From Pyxicephalus adspersus (Eukaryota; Chordata; Amphibia; Anura; Pyxicephalidae): a stretch of DNA of 64,000 bases. How positions within the stretch are numbered: position 1 is the first letter of the stretch; each line of letters opens with the position of its first letter. Shown piece by piece: positions 25,617 to 38,700 of this stretch. The stretch spans positions 22,051,627 through 22,115,626 of the forward strand of contig NC_092864.1 in the NCBI RefSeq assembly GCF_032062135.1. The letters are read 5' to 3'. Position numbers and translations under genes: made by a program. Under the pieces are notes generated by a model, which saw only the letters and a program-made list of their open reading frames with translations, was not told the DNA's origin and ran no database searches.

Positions 25617-27250
25617 AATATATTTTTTATTTATAATTATAGCTAATATTCTAGGAAATGTTCTTCTGATAAAGCTTAAGCAGTGAAACATGTCAAGAAC
25701 CAAATGATTATGGAAACATTGTGTTTTTGGTAAAAGGGCCTTGCATTCTGTGTTTACAAGAAGACTTATTGTTTTCATCTATAATTTTTTATTAAATTTT
25801 GATTTCATTTAATTATGTTGAATGCTTGGTACCTTAAAATGAAAATCTCCCTAATGGGATAAGTGAAGGTTAGACAAGTAAATTGGGGTGTGGTACGTTA
25901 ATCTCATGAAATTCCATAAATTGGATTTAACGTTTAATAAACAATCAAATCACAATAGAAGTAAAGCAAACCGTGTGTTTTAGGAAATAAACAGAAGGTC
26001 TTCTTCTGTCCTGTGTATGCTGCTATGATGGTGTTTGCTTGATGGAACGACAATACTGACAAGTTAGCCAATGGAAGAAATGGTTAATGAAGGCATCAGC
26101 ACTGTAGAACATTATGACACAATACAATCACACAACCTAACCTCATTACAGGGGAGGAATGAGGAATGTTCTCCAGCAGCACATCTGTCTTGATCTTGAA
26201 TAAACAGATCTTCCACAGCATTTGACTACACCCTTCTAATGATAGGCCTGTATGTTTGGAAATATCTCACTGGTACATACAGTACCATCTGATTTCACTC
26301 TCCCTTTTTATTCATATCATGCTTTATAAACCAGGGTTCTATAGTGCCACAGGGTCTTCTAGAGCTCAGTAGGGGTTCACTGAGCAGTGGAAACTGGCCT
26401 GCCCCATACAATGACCACAATGGGAAATTTTCCAATGACATCCAAAGTAAGGGGCTTTTCTCCACTGATCACCAGAGTACAGAAACTTTTCTCAACTAAC
26501 TACCAATACAAAGGCTCATTTCTCATGACACACCAATGTAAAGGAACACTTTTCCAAAGACTATGACAATTTTAAAGGTTTGTGTTTCTTTTCTTGATAA
26601 TATGTTTTTTTTAAATATTATTATTGTTATGAACAGAGCAGGTAAGTGTTGTAAAACCCAACCCAACCCAAGTGTTGCCAACACCGCCTCCACCAACGAT
26701 GACCTGGGGTCCCCGCCCGTCTCGGCTCCCTGGGCAGACCCCGCCAGACCGACTCCCCCATGTGGACCAACACATCTTATAGACATCCCGGTTGAAGCAG
26801 CTCCATGATCCCGCTCCCGACTATGCCTGGCATAACCCCCCCTTTTAACTGTTGTCCTTTGACCCCCTCCTACCCCATTTTACCACACCTATCATCCCAT
26901 CCCAAAAGCAGCCCCCAATCTCCTAATTCTTCTTCTGTGCCTTCCCTGTCATGTAGCCCCTCTGTTTCTGTTTATTTTTGCTTGGGGCCTACTTTTGATC
27001 TGGTTCAAACGGGCCATAAGCTTGTATGAGAATATAAAACCTATATGGAGTGAACCAAAGCCTGTGTACACATGCCGTAATTTATTATATGCTACACCCA
27101 ATCCCATATGGTTAGCCCAGCATTTATTTGCATGAAAGTGTACCTAGGTAGAAAGACTGCATCCAATTGCTTTCACTGTTGCTTTCACATTTTTTTTTAA
27201 ATAAAAAATGTTTTTGTTTTTAATATGATTTGTAATGACTGTTTAGTATA
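25617..27250. other. Intergenic, no gene recognised
   Basis: A likely hAT-like remnant with internal short repeats lies at about 26330-26560 (ggggttcactgagcagtgg, aatgggaaattttccaatga). A C-rich stretch follows at 26640-27000 with a Pro-rich 81-codon frame that I do not accept as a gene. Confidence 0.45.
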
Positions 27251-27253
27251 ATA

Positions 27254-27860
27254 TCAGTGAAGGTTTTTCTAGGTCAATATATATCTAGCAGTAGCTTGGC
27301 ACATTCAACTGGACTGGTTCTTGAAGCATGTAAATGTACACAGCACAAACACCCTAATCCAATTACCATGGAATGTGATACAGCAGATGTTTCTGATCCA
27401 AGACCAGGAGAAGAGAAGTTTGTTGAATCACCCTGTCCTAATAATATAATCACATCCTAGGTGTTAGGAAGTCTGCACATGTGTAAAAACAACAAATTAC
27501 ATGGCTAAAGGTGTGAACTGTTGACAAATTTAATGTCAAAAGACCAGGGCAGACATTTTAAAATGGTATTATACCATTGGTGGAAGACAAATGGTATTGA
27601 CACATCACCTGTCTTCTACCTTTAATGCCATTTTAATATCAGTACCCCAACAAGCCCAGTCTTCAGCCATGTAAACTGATGTTTTTAACCTATGCATACT
27701 TCCTGACACCAAAGATGCCATTATGTTATTAGAACAGGGGGGTTCCATAAGTTTTGTTTGTACTGTATTTTCTACATTGGTAGAACTGATGAAGAGCTGC
27801 AAAACATCTTTACCATTACATGAACAAGTCTAATAGTCAATTGTGACTAACTATAACTAG
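27254..27860. repeat. Repeat family E with terminal inverted repeats, copy 1
   Basis: The left part tctagcagtagcttggcaca with ttcaactggactggttcttg and the right part catgaacaagtctaatagtc with gactaactataactagatat are mutually inverted. The same pair bounds 45850-46110. Confidence 0.55.
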
Positions 27861-29838
27861 ATATGTTTGGCATTGCCATTTAGATTCTGTAGCAGGTCTG
27901 GTAAGACTTTCTGATCCCACCATTGGAGAGCCACCTAGGAGTTTATATTTTAGCATGTTAAAAACAAAATATTGAATGCTGAATACTTGTATGGCGGATG
28001 TACAGGTGGATTTGTGTAACCTGTGTGACCTTGGTGAACATTTTGTATCCTCCTTCTCACACTTGTTGGAGTGACCTGATAAGTAGAAAGTTATGGCTAA
28101 TATGCACTGATGGGTCATGAGAAACAAAGTAACTGGTAATATACAAAATATAATATCACACAAAAATTGCAATTTTTTTCATATTATTATGTAACAAGGA
28201 GGTTTGTTCAAAATAAGCTAGCAATGGCCATGTACGGATTTGATTGGTTGAGATCAGTGTATACTTGTTAACTGCAGATATCATAGAATTGAGTGCTGGC
28301 GCTGACATTTCTGGATACATGTAAAGAAAAGCCAGCGTCTCCTTGCCTGACTCCATGGAAATGGGCCCTCCCTGGGGTAAACCGAGTCCTGTGATCTTGC
28401 TGCTGGAACTGATGCTGTTTTGAACAATTGTACCCATCCAATAAAGATAAGTACTAACTTTTAAATAAGCAGTGCCTGGGTGTTTTGTGTCGTTCCCGAC
28501 ACTTGTAGTCCCACAAACACTTCCACCTTGTTACAGTTTCACTATAATTTGTAGAATTGCAAGATGTTTGAATGATGTAATGATCCTCTATATATATTTT
28601 CAGATAGAAAAATTCTGTCTGTGTTTGTCATTCCTAATCCAAAGAGAGAAAAAGAGCCAAATTCAGGGGAAGTAAAATGAAAACATGAAACTTTTCTTTT
28701 TTTAGCTACCTTCCATGGTCGCTAAGTGTTCCATCTACCTTCTCTGCTTTCTATATCACTATTCATGTTTATGTGTCCAAGATAAGTTGCAATAGTGGCT
28801 GTCATCATTATAGTAGGTAACCGTCTACTGCTGGAAAAGTAGTGCTGATGTTTTACTACTTAATTTACATGAAATACAGCAGGGATCCTGCAGTGAGTGT
28901 GTTTGGGAACAGCTGTCATGCTTCACAAGCAGGGGTTCCCAGATCATTAAACAATGAACAAAAAGTAGTAGTGATTGACAACACGTCCTTACTTTTAAAA
29001 TGTGGCTGTGGTGCAATGTGATTGGTTCATCAGGACAAACATTGACACTCAATTGATTTATTTTATTAAAAAGACAACATTTACAACAAACAGTCTTAAA
29101 TATAGTATCCTAATATACACACACATATCCTAATATGTACATACATGAGTACAAATATATATATTAAAAACTTTGCATTTATACTGATTGTACAAAGAAT
29201 GCTTAATCCTGTACAGTACATTCATGTTGCTGGTAACCTGAAGGTGCAAGATTGTGCTACAGGACAATGTTCGTCCTTATTGACCTCTTTGTCAGGCCCC
29301 AGAATAGGCCAGTAACTCTAATGAACATAGCAGCATTTTGTGCATAGCACAAAAATCACATAGCACACAAAACAAGACTGTTAAACAAGTCAAAAGGTCA
29401 TTACAATGTGTTGCAGATAGTTAAAAAAAAAGTTTATTTTTGATAGCTATAGATTAAAGAAATAGGTTTATAAAGGACAAATCTTTGCTGTAATATGTGA
29501 TTTAATTTACAAGGTTTGTATTCACAAGAAATCCTTGTATTAGTTTTTTACTTCTAGGTGAACACAGCTTAGTTGATTAGAGAGCTTATGAGCTGCTTAA
29601 AGCAATATGCAGAACAAACAGCTAAATTCAATGTTTCGATACATAGCACCAAAGTCTGTAATTCATTTTAGCTACTTTGGGGATTTACATTATGGCCAGA
29701 TTGTATAGTTAGTGAATTGCGCTTTTAAAGCCTACAAATCTGCTACTTTTTGTGTCACCTCCTTACCTCCAAGCATGTATGGTCTGTGATATTAGGCCAT
29801 ATTGGCTCACATTTGTAGGCTATATACACATGCTAGAT
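27861..29838. other. Intergenic, no gene recognised
   Basis: No coding or repeat signal of confidence. 28380-28510 has a weak LTR-like look (aataaag followed by gttcccgaca) with no second copy. Confidence 0.45.
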
Positions 29839-30150
29839 CAGCGGTCGTGGCTCTGGGTGGTGCACTCCCTAGCGGGGTCAGGAGAAGGACCCCACTGTGG
29901 GGGACACACCAGCCAGTGCTACGGACTGTGCCTCCCATATGGATTGCAGGCTTAGGGCAATGGGTGGGTTGTGTCTTTGGGCACAACTCACCCACTCTTC
30001 CATCGCGGAAGAGTAGGCAGGTTCCGGCATCATGAGGTCACTCTGGGGGAAGTTCCTTCCCCTTTGAATGACACACGGCTCCCTGCACATGCGCAGTCCC
30101 AATCCCGTAAGTTTAGTGGTCCGTAGGTGCGAAAAGGATGGTGACTACTG
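29839..30150 (-). mobile_element. hAT-like MITE family D, inverted copy
   Basis: Termini CAGCGGTCGTGGC and GGATGGTGACTACTG. The interior is an inverted relative of 20850-21122, sharing cggcatcatgaggtcactc, cctttgaatgacacacggct and gtaagtttagtggtcc. Any target duplication has decayed. Confidence 0.75.
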
Positions 30151-31593
30151 TAATGGATGACTGACATAAGGAATAATCATAATTGTCTTAGGTGAAAATC
30201 TAGTGTATGTACAGAGGTCCCCCAATGTCATTTACCCCTCCATCCTGGTTGTATCAATGAAATACTGACCACGAATGACTAACGTATTTTCTTTAAGAGG
30301 AGGACACAGGGAGGTACCCCTTGCCTGTCCACCCTCTTTATAGAACAGAACTGAGCACTGTTACCATGCTGCCCAGTTTTGGATCTTTATTGTAGGGAAC
30401 AGAATTAGCTCATACAGAAGAACATAGGCCATATACATAAGCCCTAGTCTGTTAATGTGTTTCATGAAAAGAACACAACCTACAACTGTTAAATCCCCAG
30501 AACTATCAGACTGAATGGAGAATAACACAACTGGAAGCACTAATTACTGTTATGTGAGTGAAACTACCTAAATTATACATTCCAAAATGGGTGTCTCACC
30601 GAAGACCTAAAATATAAAAGCAATACAAGATCCCTGAGTAGGAATAAGTGGGGACCAACCTGGTGTGATATCATACAGTGCACGGTCACTTTGTAAAATG
30701 AAGAAGTATAATGATCAGAAATATATTACCTATACTTTCTGGAACTGTATATACAAATAGATTTTGTTAAAGCCTATTAGCCATTCACTTTTTCTGTATT
30801 AAATTTCTTTCTAACCAGAGAACAGATTGGAGATAATAAAAAGTAAATCAGGCCACTAAAAACAGATTTGCCTGAAAATTAGGCTCACTGACAACAGCTT
30901 AAAACATGTAATATATTAAGATGAAATAAAGCTTTTGTACGTCAATGCAGTACAAATGGTGGGTTAACAATTTAGTTAAAATCTAGATTACACTTGAGCT
31001 TTAGTGTTCCACCATATTACTGCAACTCCTTACATCATCAATTAAAGTCCAATTGAATATTTAGATTAAATCAGCTAAATACATTCTAGGTGGATCAAAA
31101 CAAAGGATGTTTAGTGTCTAACAGCAACGCTTATGCCAGGGTGTGTTAGCCCTCTGCAAGAATATAATTATTCCTTTTAGAAAGTAAGGGCCCAATCTGC
31201 AGCATGATGACAGGCTTTTCTACTCAGATTGTGAAGACTACTCAGACTGTTGGTTATTGTTCGTCCTTTGTTTTGATGCTGTTTTAAAGTAAAGGTTCAA
31301 TTGGGCTTTAAAACACCTAATTGTGCAAGGAAAATCAGCATTATATACAATTATTTAACAACCAATAGTTATACGACTGAGTGACAACAACAGCCAGTGA
31401 AAACTTGTCAACTCATTTGTGGCACATTGTGAGGGATCAAAAGTCTACACTGAATTTCAATCAAGCACCAAAAAGAACATTTACTACCATAGTCTTTTGA
31501 ACGTTTTAGCTTCAGCCTTCTTTCCAGTTGAACTACGGCTTCTTCAAAAATAGAATTTAAAAGTGACTTCAAAAAGCTCCTTCTATGAGTATC
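30151..31593 (-). other. SCNN1G: Probable SCNN1G 3' UTR and flank
   Basis: Lies directly 3' of the SCNN1G stop. No open frame of interest. The portion from 31593 to about 30370 would be 3' UTR if the AATAAA at 30391-30386 is used. Confidence 0.4.
30386..30391 (-). terminator. SCNN1G: Candidate SCNN1G polyadenylation signal
   Basis: Read on the minus strand this is AATAAA. I found no other canonical signal between it and the stop codon at 31594. It would give a 3' UTR of about 1.2 kb, plausible for this gene. A T/G-rich stretch follows at 30340-30365. There is no transcript evidence, and upstream ATTAAA-like variants cannot be excluded. Confidence 0.4.
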
Positions 31594-31986
31594 TTACATA
31601 TATTCTATAGTTTCTTCTTGTTGGTTTATGGAAGGCCCATTAAAAGTTGATTCTGGATGTAGGGACCTATACAAGGGTGGTGGTGTTCTTGGTACTTCGC
31701 AATGCTGGGCTTGAGGCAATTGTAGAGCTGTGTTAAATGTTGGTGGATCTTCATCTGTAAGACAAGGATTGTCATGACCCGTTGTGGCTGGGACAGGGAG
31801 GTCAGAGGTGTTTTCTCTTTGTTGCTTTCGATTCTTCCACCATCTGATGAATTTGTGCCACTTCTGACGCAAGACCACCCATAAAGAATCAATGAGGAAT
31901 ATCTCTGCAATCTCTAGGACGCAGACCATAGAACAACTCATCCATAAGCCGAGTTGACCTCCAAAATTAGCCAACAGATTAGGAAG
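31594..31986 (-). CDS. SCNN1G: SCNN1G last coding exon (pore helix and cytoplasmic tail)
   Basis: Residues 527-656 plus TAA at 31596-31594. [20 protein letters not shown] contains the amiloride/selectivity region and second helix. The tail holds the conserved [15 protein letters not shown] segment and PPPLYRSL at 628-635, the ubiquitin-ligase docking PY motif. The acceptor is TTTTATACAG|CTTCC. The last residues after the PY motif diverge from mammalian gamma. Confidence 0.97.
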   Translation of the reverse strand, partial: LPNLLANFGGQLGLWMSCSMVCVLEIAEIFLIDSLWVVLRQKWHKFIRWWKNRKQQRENTSDLPVPATTGHDNPCLTDEDPPTFNTALQLPQAQHCEVPRTPPPLYRSLHPESTFNGPSINQQEETIEYM

Positions 31987-32721
31987 CTGTATAAAAAAGA
32001 TTAAGCTCAGTTAATAACAGAAGTGTTCTAACATTCTGCTGGCATTTACAGCACCACCCAACAAACTCTAGAGAGTCTCTCTTCCATTAGAGACCACAAT
32101 TATCTGGTCCAGGAATGTCAATTCTACACCTATGTTCTGACTCTATACCAGAAGCAGACACCAGAAGGCCATAAGAGGAGATGGAAACACCCTTTACCAT
32201 TGTATTGGAATAAATATTTTCACCTTTTCCTATGACTTTCGATTATATTAAAACACACTCCAGGGTGGGATTGTTTTAGGAATCCATCCTGTACAAGAAC
32301 CTAATATAGTTCATCCATCCCATCAACATGAAAATATTTCTATATATACATTAAATTAAAATATTACCATCATCACATCATGCTGTGTTCAAATAATAAA
32401 AATAACAATATGGCAAGCAATGGCATTGTAAAATGTGAAAGTGGTTAAAGACCTGGAAATTTCAACATAGTACAGCCAAGTGATCATTAAAATCTGTAAA
32501 ATATGAGACACCATACATATACCGTATTTATATTTCTTTATATATATATATATAATGTTTTACTTACACTGGAGGCTGGGCTCTCAGCTATGCTTCTGAG
32601 GTTCAGATCTTGGTAAAATATGCCCAGGTTTGCCAGGTCATATCTAAAAAACAGGAAAAGGGGACACTTCATTGTTAAAAGATAATAAGAAGAATAAAGA
32701 AGAATCTAATTTGTTATTATA

Positions 32722-32758
<37 letters not shown>

Positions 32759-35700
32759 AAAAGTGGAAGTGGAGACCAAGGGAAATCACCCAATCAGCCT
32801 ATTCTATAGCGGTTTAATGCTGATTTCAGGTCCATCCTTTATCACTGCACTTCAATATTCATAACACTGCGTTATCCAGGAGTATCATCAGAGTCAACCA
32901 GAATAAATTATAAAAGTGTTAACTGTTCTCTCACTGTTCTTATAAAGTGCAAACAAGCTTTATTTTGGAGAATGGGTTGTAACACACTGACCATTACTTT
33001 CCTAATGCATTTTAATTTAACCTGTTTGCCTTCATTCTGTAATTAGGAAGTAATTATTGCTGACAGAAGGTATAGATACAAAGAATTGTGGGGTACACCC
33101 TTTTAAAGTGAAACCAAAGTTTACAAAATACAGGGTCAGGCAGGTGGTTATTACAGGAAGGGACCGGGTATGTTCCTTGTGCAATAATCCATCCTTCCTT
33201 TCTGATCATGCTGGTGAAATGTAAAAAATCTGATTTGCACATGTGCTAGGGAAACCTGGCAATCCTGGCTTCCCTCACTCCCGAGTGCCTACACGGGAAT
33301 TACATCATCCCAATCAAGATGGCCCCAGACCATCTTTAGAAAGAAAAAAAGAATGAGGATGGGGGTACCTGTGATAAAACAGGGATAGGTGAGTCACACT
33401 TGGAACCAAAGAGAAGTTATTTTGAGCAACACTGCTTAATGGTTTAAAAAACAACTCTTTTGAATAGTTAGGCATCATTTCTTTTTCACATAATATTTTA
33501 CAGCCTCCTTTTAATAACTTTTTGGTTGCTTATGGGAGAAAAAGTGCTTTACCATAGCTGGAATAGCTTTGAAAAATACCTTCAACAAGGAAAAGAATGA
33601 AAGTTGATTAAAAGGTTGGGTTGTCAATCTGACTTACTTTGACAGGTTTTTGTCAAGTTTGCCTGCAAGTTCCCAGGACAAAATTCGCAAAGTCCAATCC
33701 TATTAAAAAAAAAAAGAATTGATGTGACATATTATAGGAAAAATGTAAGGGTACCAATGTTAAAAGAAGCTAGTTGCTGACTTTATTTATATAAGTTATA
33801 AAAGATTTCTTGTAAAGTTTGAACATTTTTCTTTAACTATGTTTGCCCAACATTAATAAGGCAGGTGAAAAGAGGTTAAAGTGAATCTAGGGTTTACACA
33901 AGCAGGAAACGGTATTGGTTCACTCTATCCTCCCCCTATCTAGAAGCACTTTTCTTACATAAACTCCAAAGTTGCTCCGTTCATCCATTAAAAAGCATAG
34001 GAAAGCCCAATGTAAACTAGAAGTCAATGGGGTTTTAGCTTACACCAGGTTATGGACCTTCCTTGTATGAGTATATTGAAAAGGACCAACATATATTACC
34101 AACATATTACGAAGCACATTAAATAGGGAAATTCTAACCTGTTTTGATGCTAGTAAAATGTTATCTAATTTATGTCCATTTTAGAAGTAGTTGATGGTAA
34201 AAATCTCCACAGTTAGGCTGTATACACGTATAAAACTTTTGTTGCCGGAAACGCTCTTTCATAATTGTTTCCATCGACAGATAATTGAATGAGTGCTAAA
34301 CACCCAGCACCCATTCTGCTCCTTGGAAAGGGGAGGGAGGAGGATAAGCAAGCGGCACCTGGCTGTGCTCTCCTCCTTTGACTTGTATGGTGATCATTCC
34401 TGATCATCGTTTATGGACCTGTTCTGTTGAATCCATGAGTGATCTCAGACGGCCGCTGTTCACTTTTTGGGTTCTTGTCCAAGAGGAACAGTTGTCCTCA
34501 TTTTGGGCGACAATCTGACATGTGCACAGCAGTTGCCTGACGTCATGATCATCTGACATGTGTACTTAACACATAGCTGCTCTATAAAAAAAATAAACAT
34601 ATTCAAAATAAACATACCTCAGATTGCACTGATGGCCAGCTTGCTACGCTCCTAGTAAACCCCCATTCTTTAAAACTAAAAAATGAGAAAGAAAAGCATT
34701 TATTGATTTACATATTTATTTTTTGCAATTAAAACTTTCCTCCAAAAGGATTAAAAAAGGCTGCACATAAGGTACACATAAAAGATACTGCAAAAAGGTA
34801 CACATAAGAGGAACTAGAGAGGTTGATGATATTATCATCATGGCAAACTTAGTTGTTAGCCAACCAATTGTTCCAAGGGGTTTTGCATATTAAAAGATAA
34901 ATTGCAGCCCACAAAAAATAACAGTATGATGTAGAGAAGCCATTTATAACCAGGGTTTCATGGAACCCTATGTTTTCTCCTGAAGTTGCCAGGAGTTTCA
35001 TGATCAGTGATAGATGGACATCCCATAAGATGTTGCCTGCATAGTAAAAACTAATTGGCAGAGATAGCTGCATGAAACCAAGGACCATTTTTAGCTGTTG
35101 CTAAATGTAAGATTCTGACTATTACAATCAATGCAAATAGCATTTTCCAATTGATCCCATTGGTTTCCTGACACCTGAAAATATTTTTAAGGTTTCCTCA
35201 GGGGTAAAAAGGCTAAGAGGTAAAAGTAAAATAAAAACAAATAAAACTTTTCACCTAATGTCTACCACTTTAAAAAGTGCATTGAAAAATGTTTTTGTGG
35301 ATTTATCAAATCATTTGTGTATTGTTTCAATGTCTGTGTAAGTGGAGGCATGAGAGGGGTTTGTCATTTGCCTTCATACTTCCGTTCTTAATACATACTT
35401 CATTCTAGTAGATGTTCTAATGTTGTCAAAAATAAAAATTCTCTCACCTGCAAGACTCACGACACATATCCTGACATCCCAGCTCTTCCTGGACAAATCT
35501 TTTATGTAATTTGAAATAGCAATAAACTAAAATAAAAGAAATTAAAAGAAGTTAGGTCACAGCAAAAACATTTCCAGGCAAATAAAAGTACTAGTTCCCA
35601 AGGCGTACATAATACAATAGCAAAAATACAATAACTTCTTCTATAATTCTAAAGATTGAAGCAGAGTTTTAGGGGTATTAGGAGGATCAGCATGATGTTT

Positions 35701-38700
35701 CATCGATGACACTAAATATATAAAATAAATATGTATATATCAGTCTGAATACCTGAAATGCAGGAAAAATGCATACCCTACTGTTGGAGTGCCATTAACA
35801 ATGATTAGGGAAAAGGCAGAGAAAAGCTGATCAAGGCTATGGTGAATGTCTGTGCTAAGTCATACAATGCTGATTTGTTTGTTTAGAACTGATATTAATA
35901 AACATTCTCTTTAAGCTGGCTATGCTATGTTGTAGTACATGCCTTTAACATTCTGCAATTGGAAATGACAATGCAAAAGTGTTTATTTCTCCTCCTGTAT
36001 ACACTGTGATAGAACAAAATGGTGCTTGCACTATTTTTATTCCATCAGCACATGTTTAAACCTGCAATTTTATTATACATGCCAACACCGCTGTTATTAG
36101 GTACATTCAATTGCTTGTGGTTTTGGAAATGGAGGAGGGAGTTTCTTTCTGTGTAAGTAATTATTATTATTTATTATTTTACTTTTGATCCATATGGCTG
36201 ATAGACTTATTCTTAATTTTTTTTACACGTGTTTAAACTTTCCCACGTGTACAGAAAATGTCACTATATCTATGTAACTGAGTTTGCATGCTGTGTCAAC
36301 ATACTGCTCTGCAATACATCCATGTTAAACTATACAGTGCAGCTGGATTTGTAATGTAGCACTTGAAAAATTATGGATTGTATGGAAAGGTGCAAAGGAA
36401 ACCCTTTTTAGACAATCTCATATATAATGTATATTATGATCTGCCAATAAGCAATTCAAGGGAACAAACACCAAACATTTATACTGTTACCCAACCTTTC
36501 CAGCCTAGTGGGGAGATAAGGGGGTGTCCCACCTATAAAGTCTTACTGGTGAAATACACTATCTAGTTCAGCCTTTCCCAACCCTTCCATCCCCTAAGAA
36601 TCTTTTATAGTTTCCAGTTGTTTAGAACTCTGCTATAACCAGTCAATAGGAAAAATGGCACTGCATATTCTTTCATTGAGAAGAACATACATTCATTGGC
36701 TGTGCAATTTTTATGGCCCCCTAAAGTATGCAGGCGCCATCATATGGGAGGTTAATCAGCTCAAGGAACTATTGGCAAGGAACTCCAGGAGCAACCGTAG
36801 CGTTCCATGGAACCCTGGCTAGGAATGGCTGCTCTAGCTAGTAATTTGTAAATACTCCCATTATAGTGCATTTGTAATTTAACAGACCAAAATAAAACTA
36901 AGCAATGGGTAAAATGTAGTAAGATATCCCAAAAAATAACAGATTCCATGAACAAGTGGTAACATAAGAAAGGAGTGTTGGGAAATAAACTTACTCCAGC
37001 TTGGATCATTTTCAAAGTTGCAGTAGTTTGCTCCTTCTGGCAGGGGTTGGTCGTAGTGTCCACAGCCACAAGTTTTTACCATTTCAAGCTGGAAGCAGGA
37101 GTAGAGGCAGATCTAGCAGAGTGAAAGACATTCCAAAATTAAATACATGTCATAATGAACTTTAATGTGCATTTCCAACAAATCTGTACCAAAAGATCTA
37201 TAAATCAACAGACTATACTACAGAATATTGCATAATGAACCATTAATAATAGTATTAAAATTATTATTACACAGTATTTATATAGCACAATCATATTACG
37301 CAGTGCTGTCCATAGCCATGCCACTATCTTTCAAAGGGGCTCACAATCTAACATCCCTACCTCAAGACATATGTCTTTAATACAGTCTAAGGTCAATTTT
37401 GGGGGGGAGCCATGTCACCTAACTGCATGTTTTTGGGATGTGGGAGGAAACTGAAGTACCTGGAGGAAACACAGACACAGGGAGAACCTGCAAACTCCAT
37501 GTAGATAGAGTCCAGGCCAAGATTCGAACTTCGGACCCAGCCCTCCATAGACCAGAGTGCTAACCACTGAGCCACCGTGCTCAATAATTACCATAGTTAT
37601 TTTTTTAAGTGTTACCATGTGCAAAACCATGTGTTTTTTGGAGTTCCTTCAGTAAGATAATTTTTTGACTGATCTTGCCAGTGGTTGTGTTATTTCTCGA
37701 CTTTCTATAAAAGTGTGACCACACTGTCTACTGCAGAGAATATGAAGTAATATGGTTTACCACATCATATAACCACTACTAATGTTGCACACATTGGTCT
37801 GTTTTACAAGACTGTAAAGGCTCTATTTATAAAGCTGAATCTAACATTCAGCCAATGTTCCCTGGTGGACAATCTTCTAGGTCCATGTATATTTATATGC
37901 GTGTGAAAAAAAATCACCTACCAAAAGATTTCTAGATTTGTTTAGTCTTGTGATTAACACACTAGTGCTACTTCTTTTCCAGATTCAGCTTGGATTCCAA
38001 AGTGTCACCTTTCTACCTCCATCCTGCTAATGAACCATTTCGCCATATACACATACCTGATAAGTGTACGTCTTGTTGTAGAGATTGTGAACAGGGACAT
38101 CACTTCCATCAATAGTGCACTCGCTGTAGGGGCTGCTTAACTTTGTTGATTCTGTCTGAAATCAAAATGGTGAGAAAAAACTAATTTTTTTTGCTTACGG
38201 AGTACATTTTTTACCTGACTTGAGTCCATAGACTGTGACCAGCTTACATTTCGGTGGAAGGTCGACTTTAAAGACTTGTTAACACAGTTTTTCTTTGATA
38301 AGTTATTACTAAGGACTATGGACTAATGAACACTATTTGTTACAAATCACACTGATAACTAGGTATCATTTTGCCCCAAAAGAGATTGCTTCTACTTCAC
38401 ACGTCACTGAATTACCTTATTAAGACTTTATAGCAGGACACATGATCATTTCTTGTTACCTTACAGTTCAATGTTCAAGATCTCAACTGGTGCCATAAAG
38501 AACCAGCGTCTACAGATTTGATAGCGGGCTACGGTACAGCTTACGGCCCCCCTATTCAGTTCCTGTGGGGCTGTGGGCTACGTACAGCGTTTCCCCCAAG
38601 GCAGCAGATCACTGGCATGAGGACGCAGTAACTATAATCTCATTGCATGTCTAACCATAACCTTGGGCTGAGCAATTCACATGAGCTGATATTGAGCCAT

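Noticed and set aside
26563..26808. Pro-rich 81-codon frame in a C-rich stretch
   Set aside because: Composition-driven, with no domain and no splice context.
28380..28510. Possible solo LTR (aataaag then gttcccgaca)
   Set aside because: No second LTR, no definable ends or target duplication, no internal retroviral sequence.
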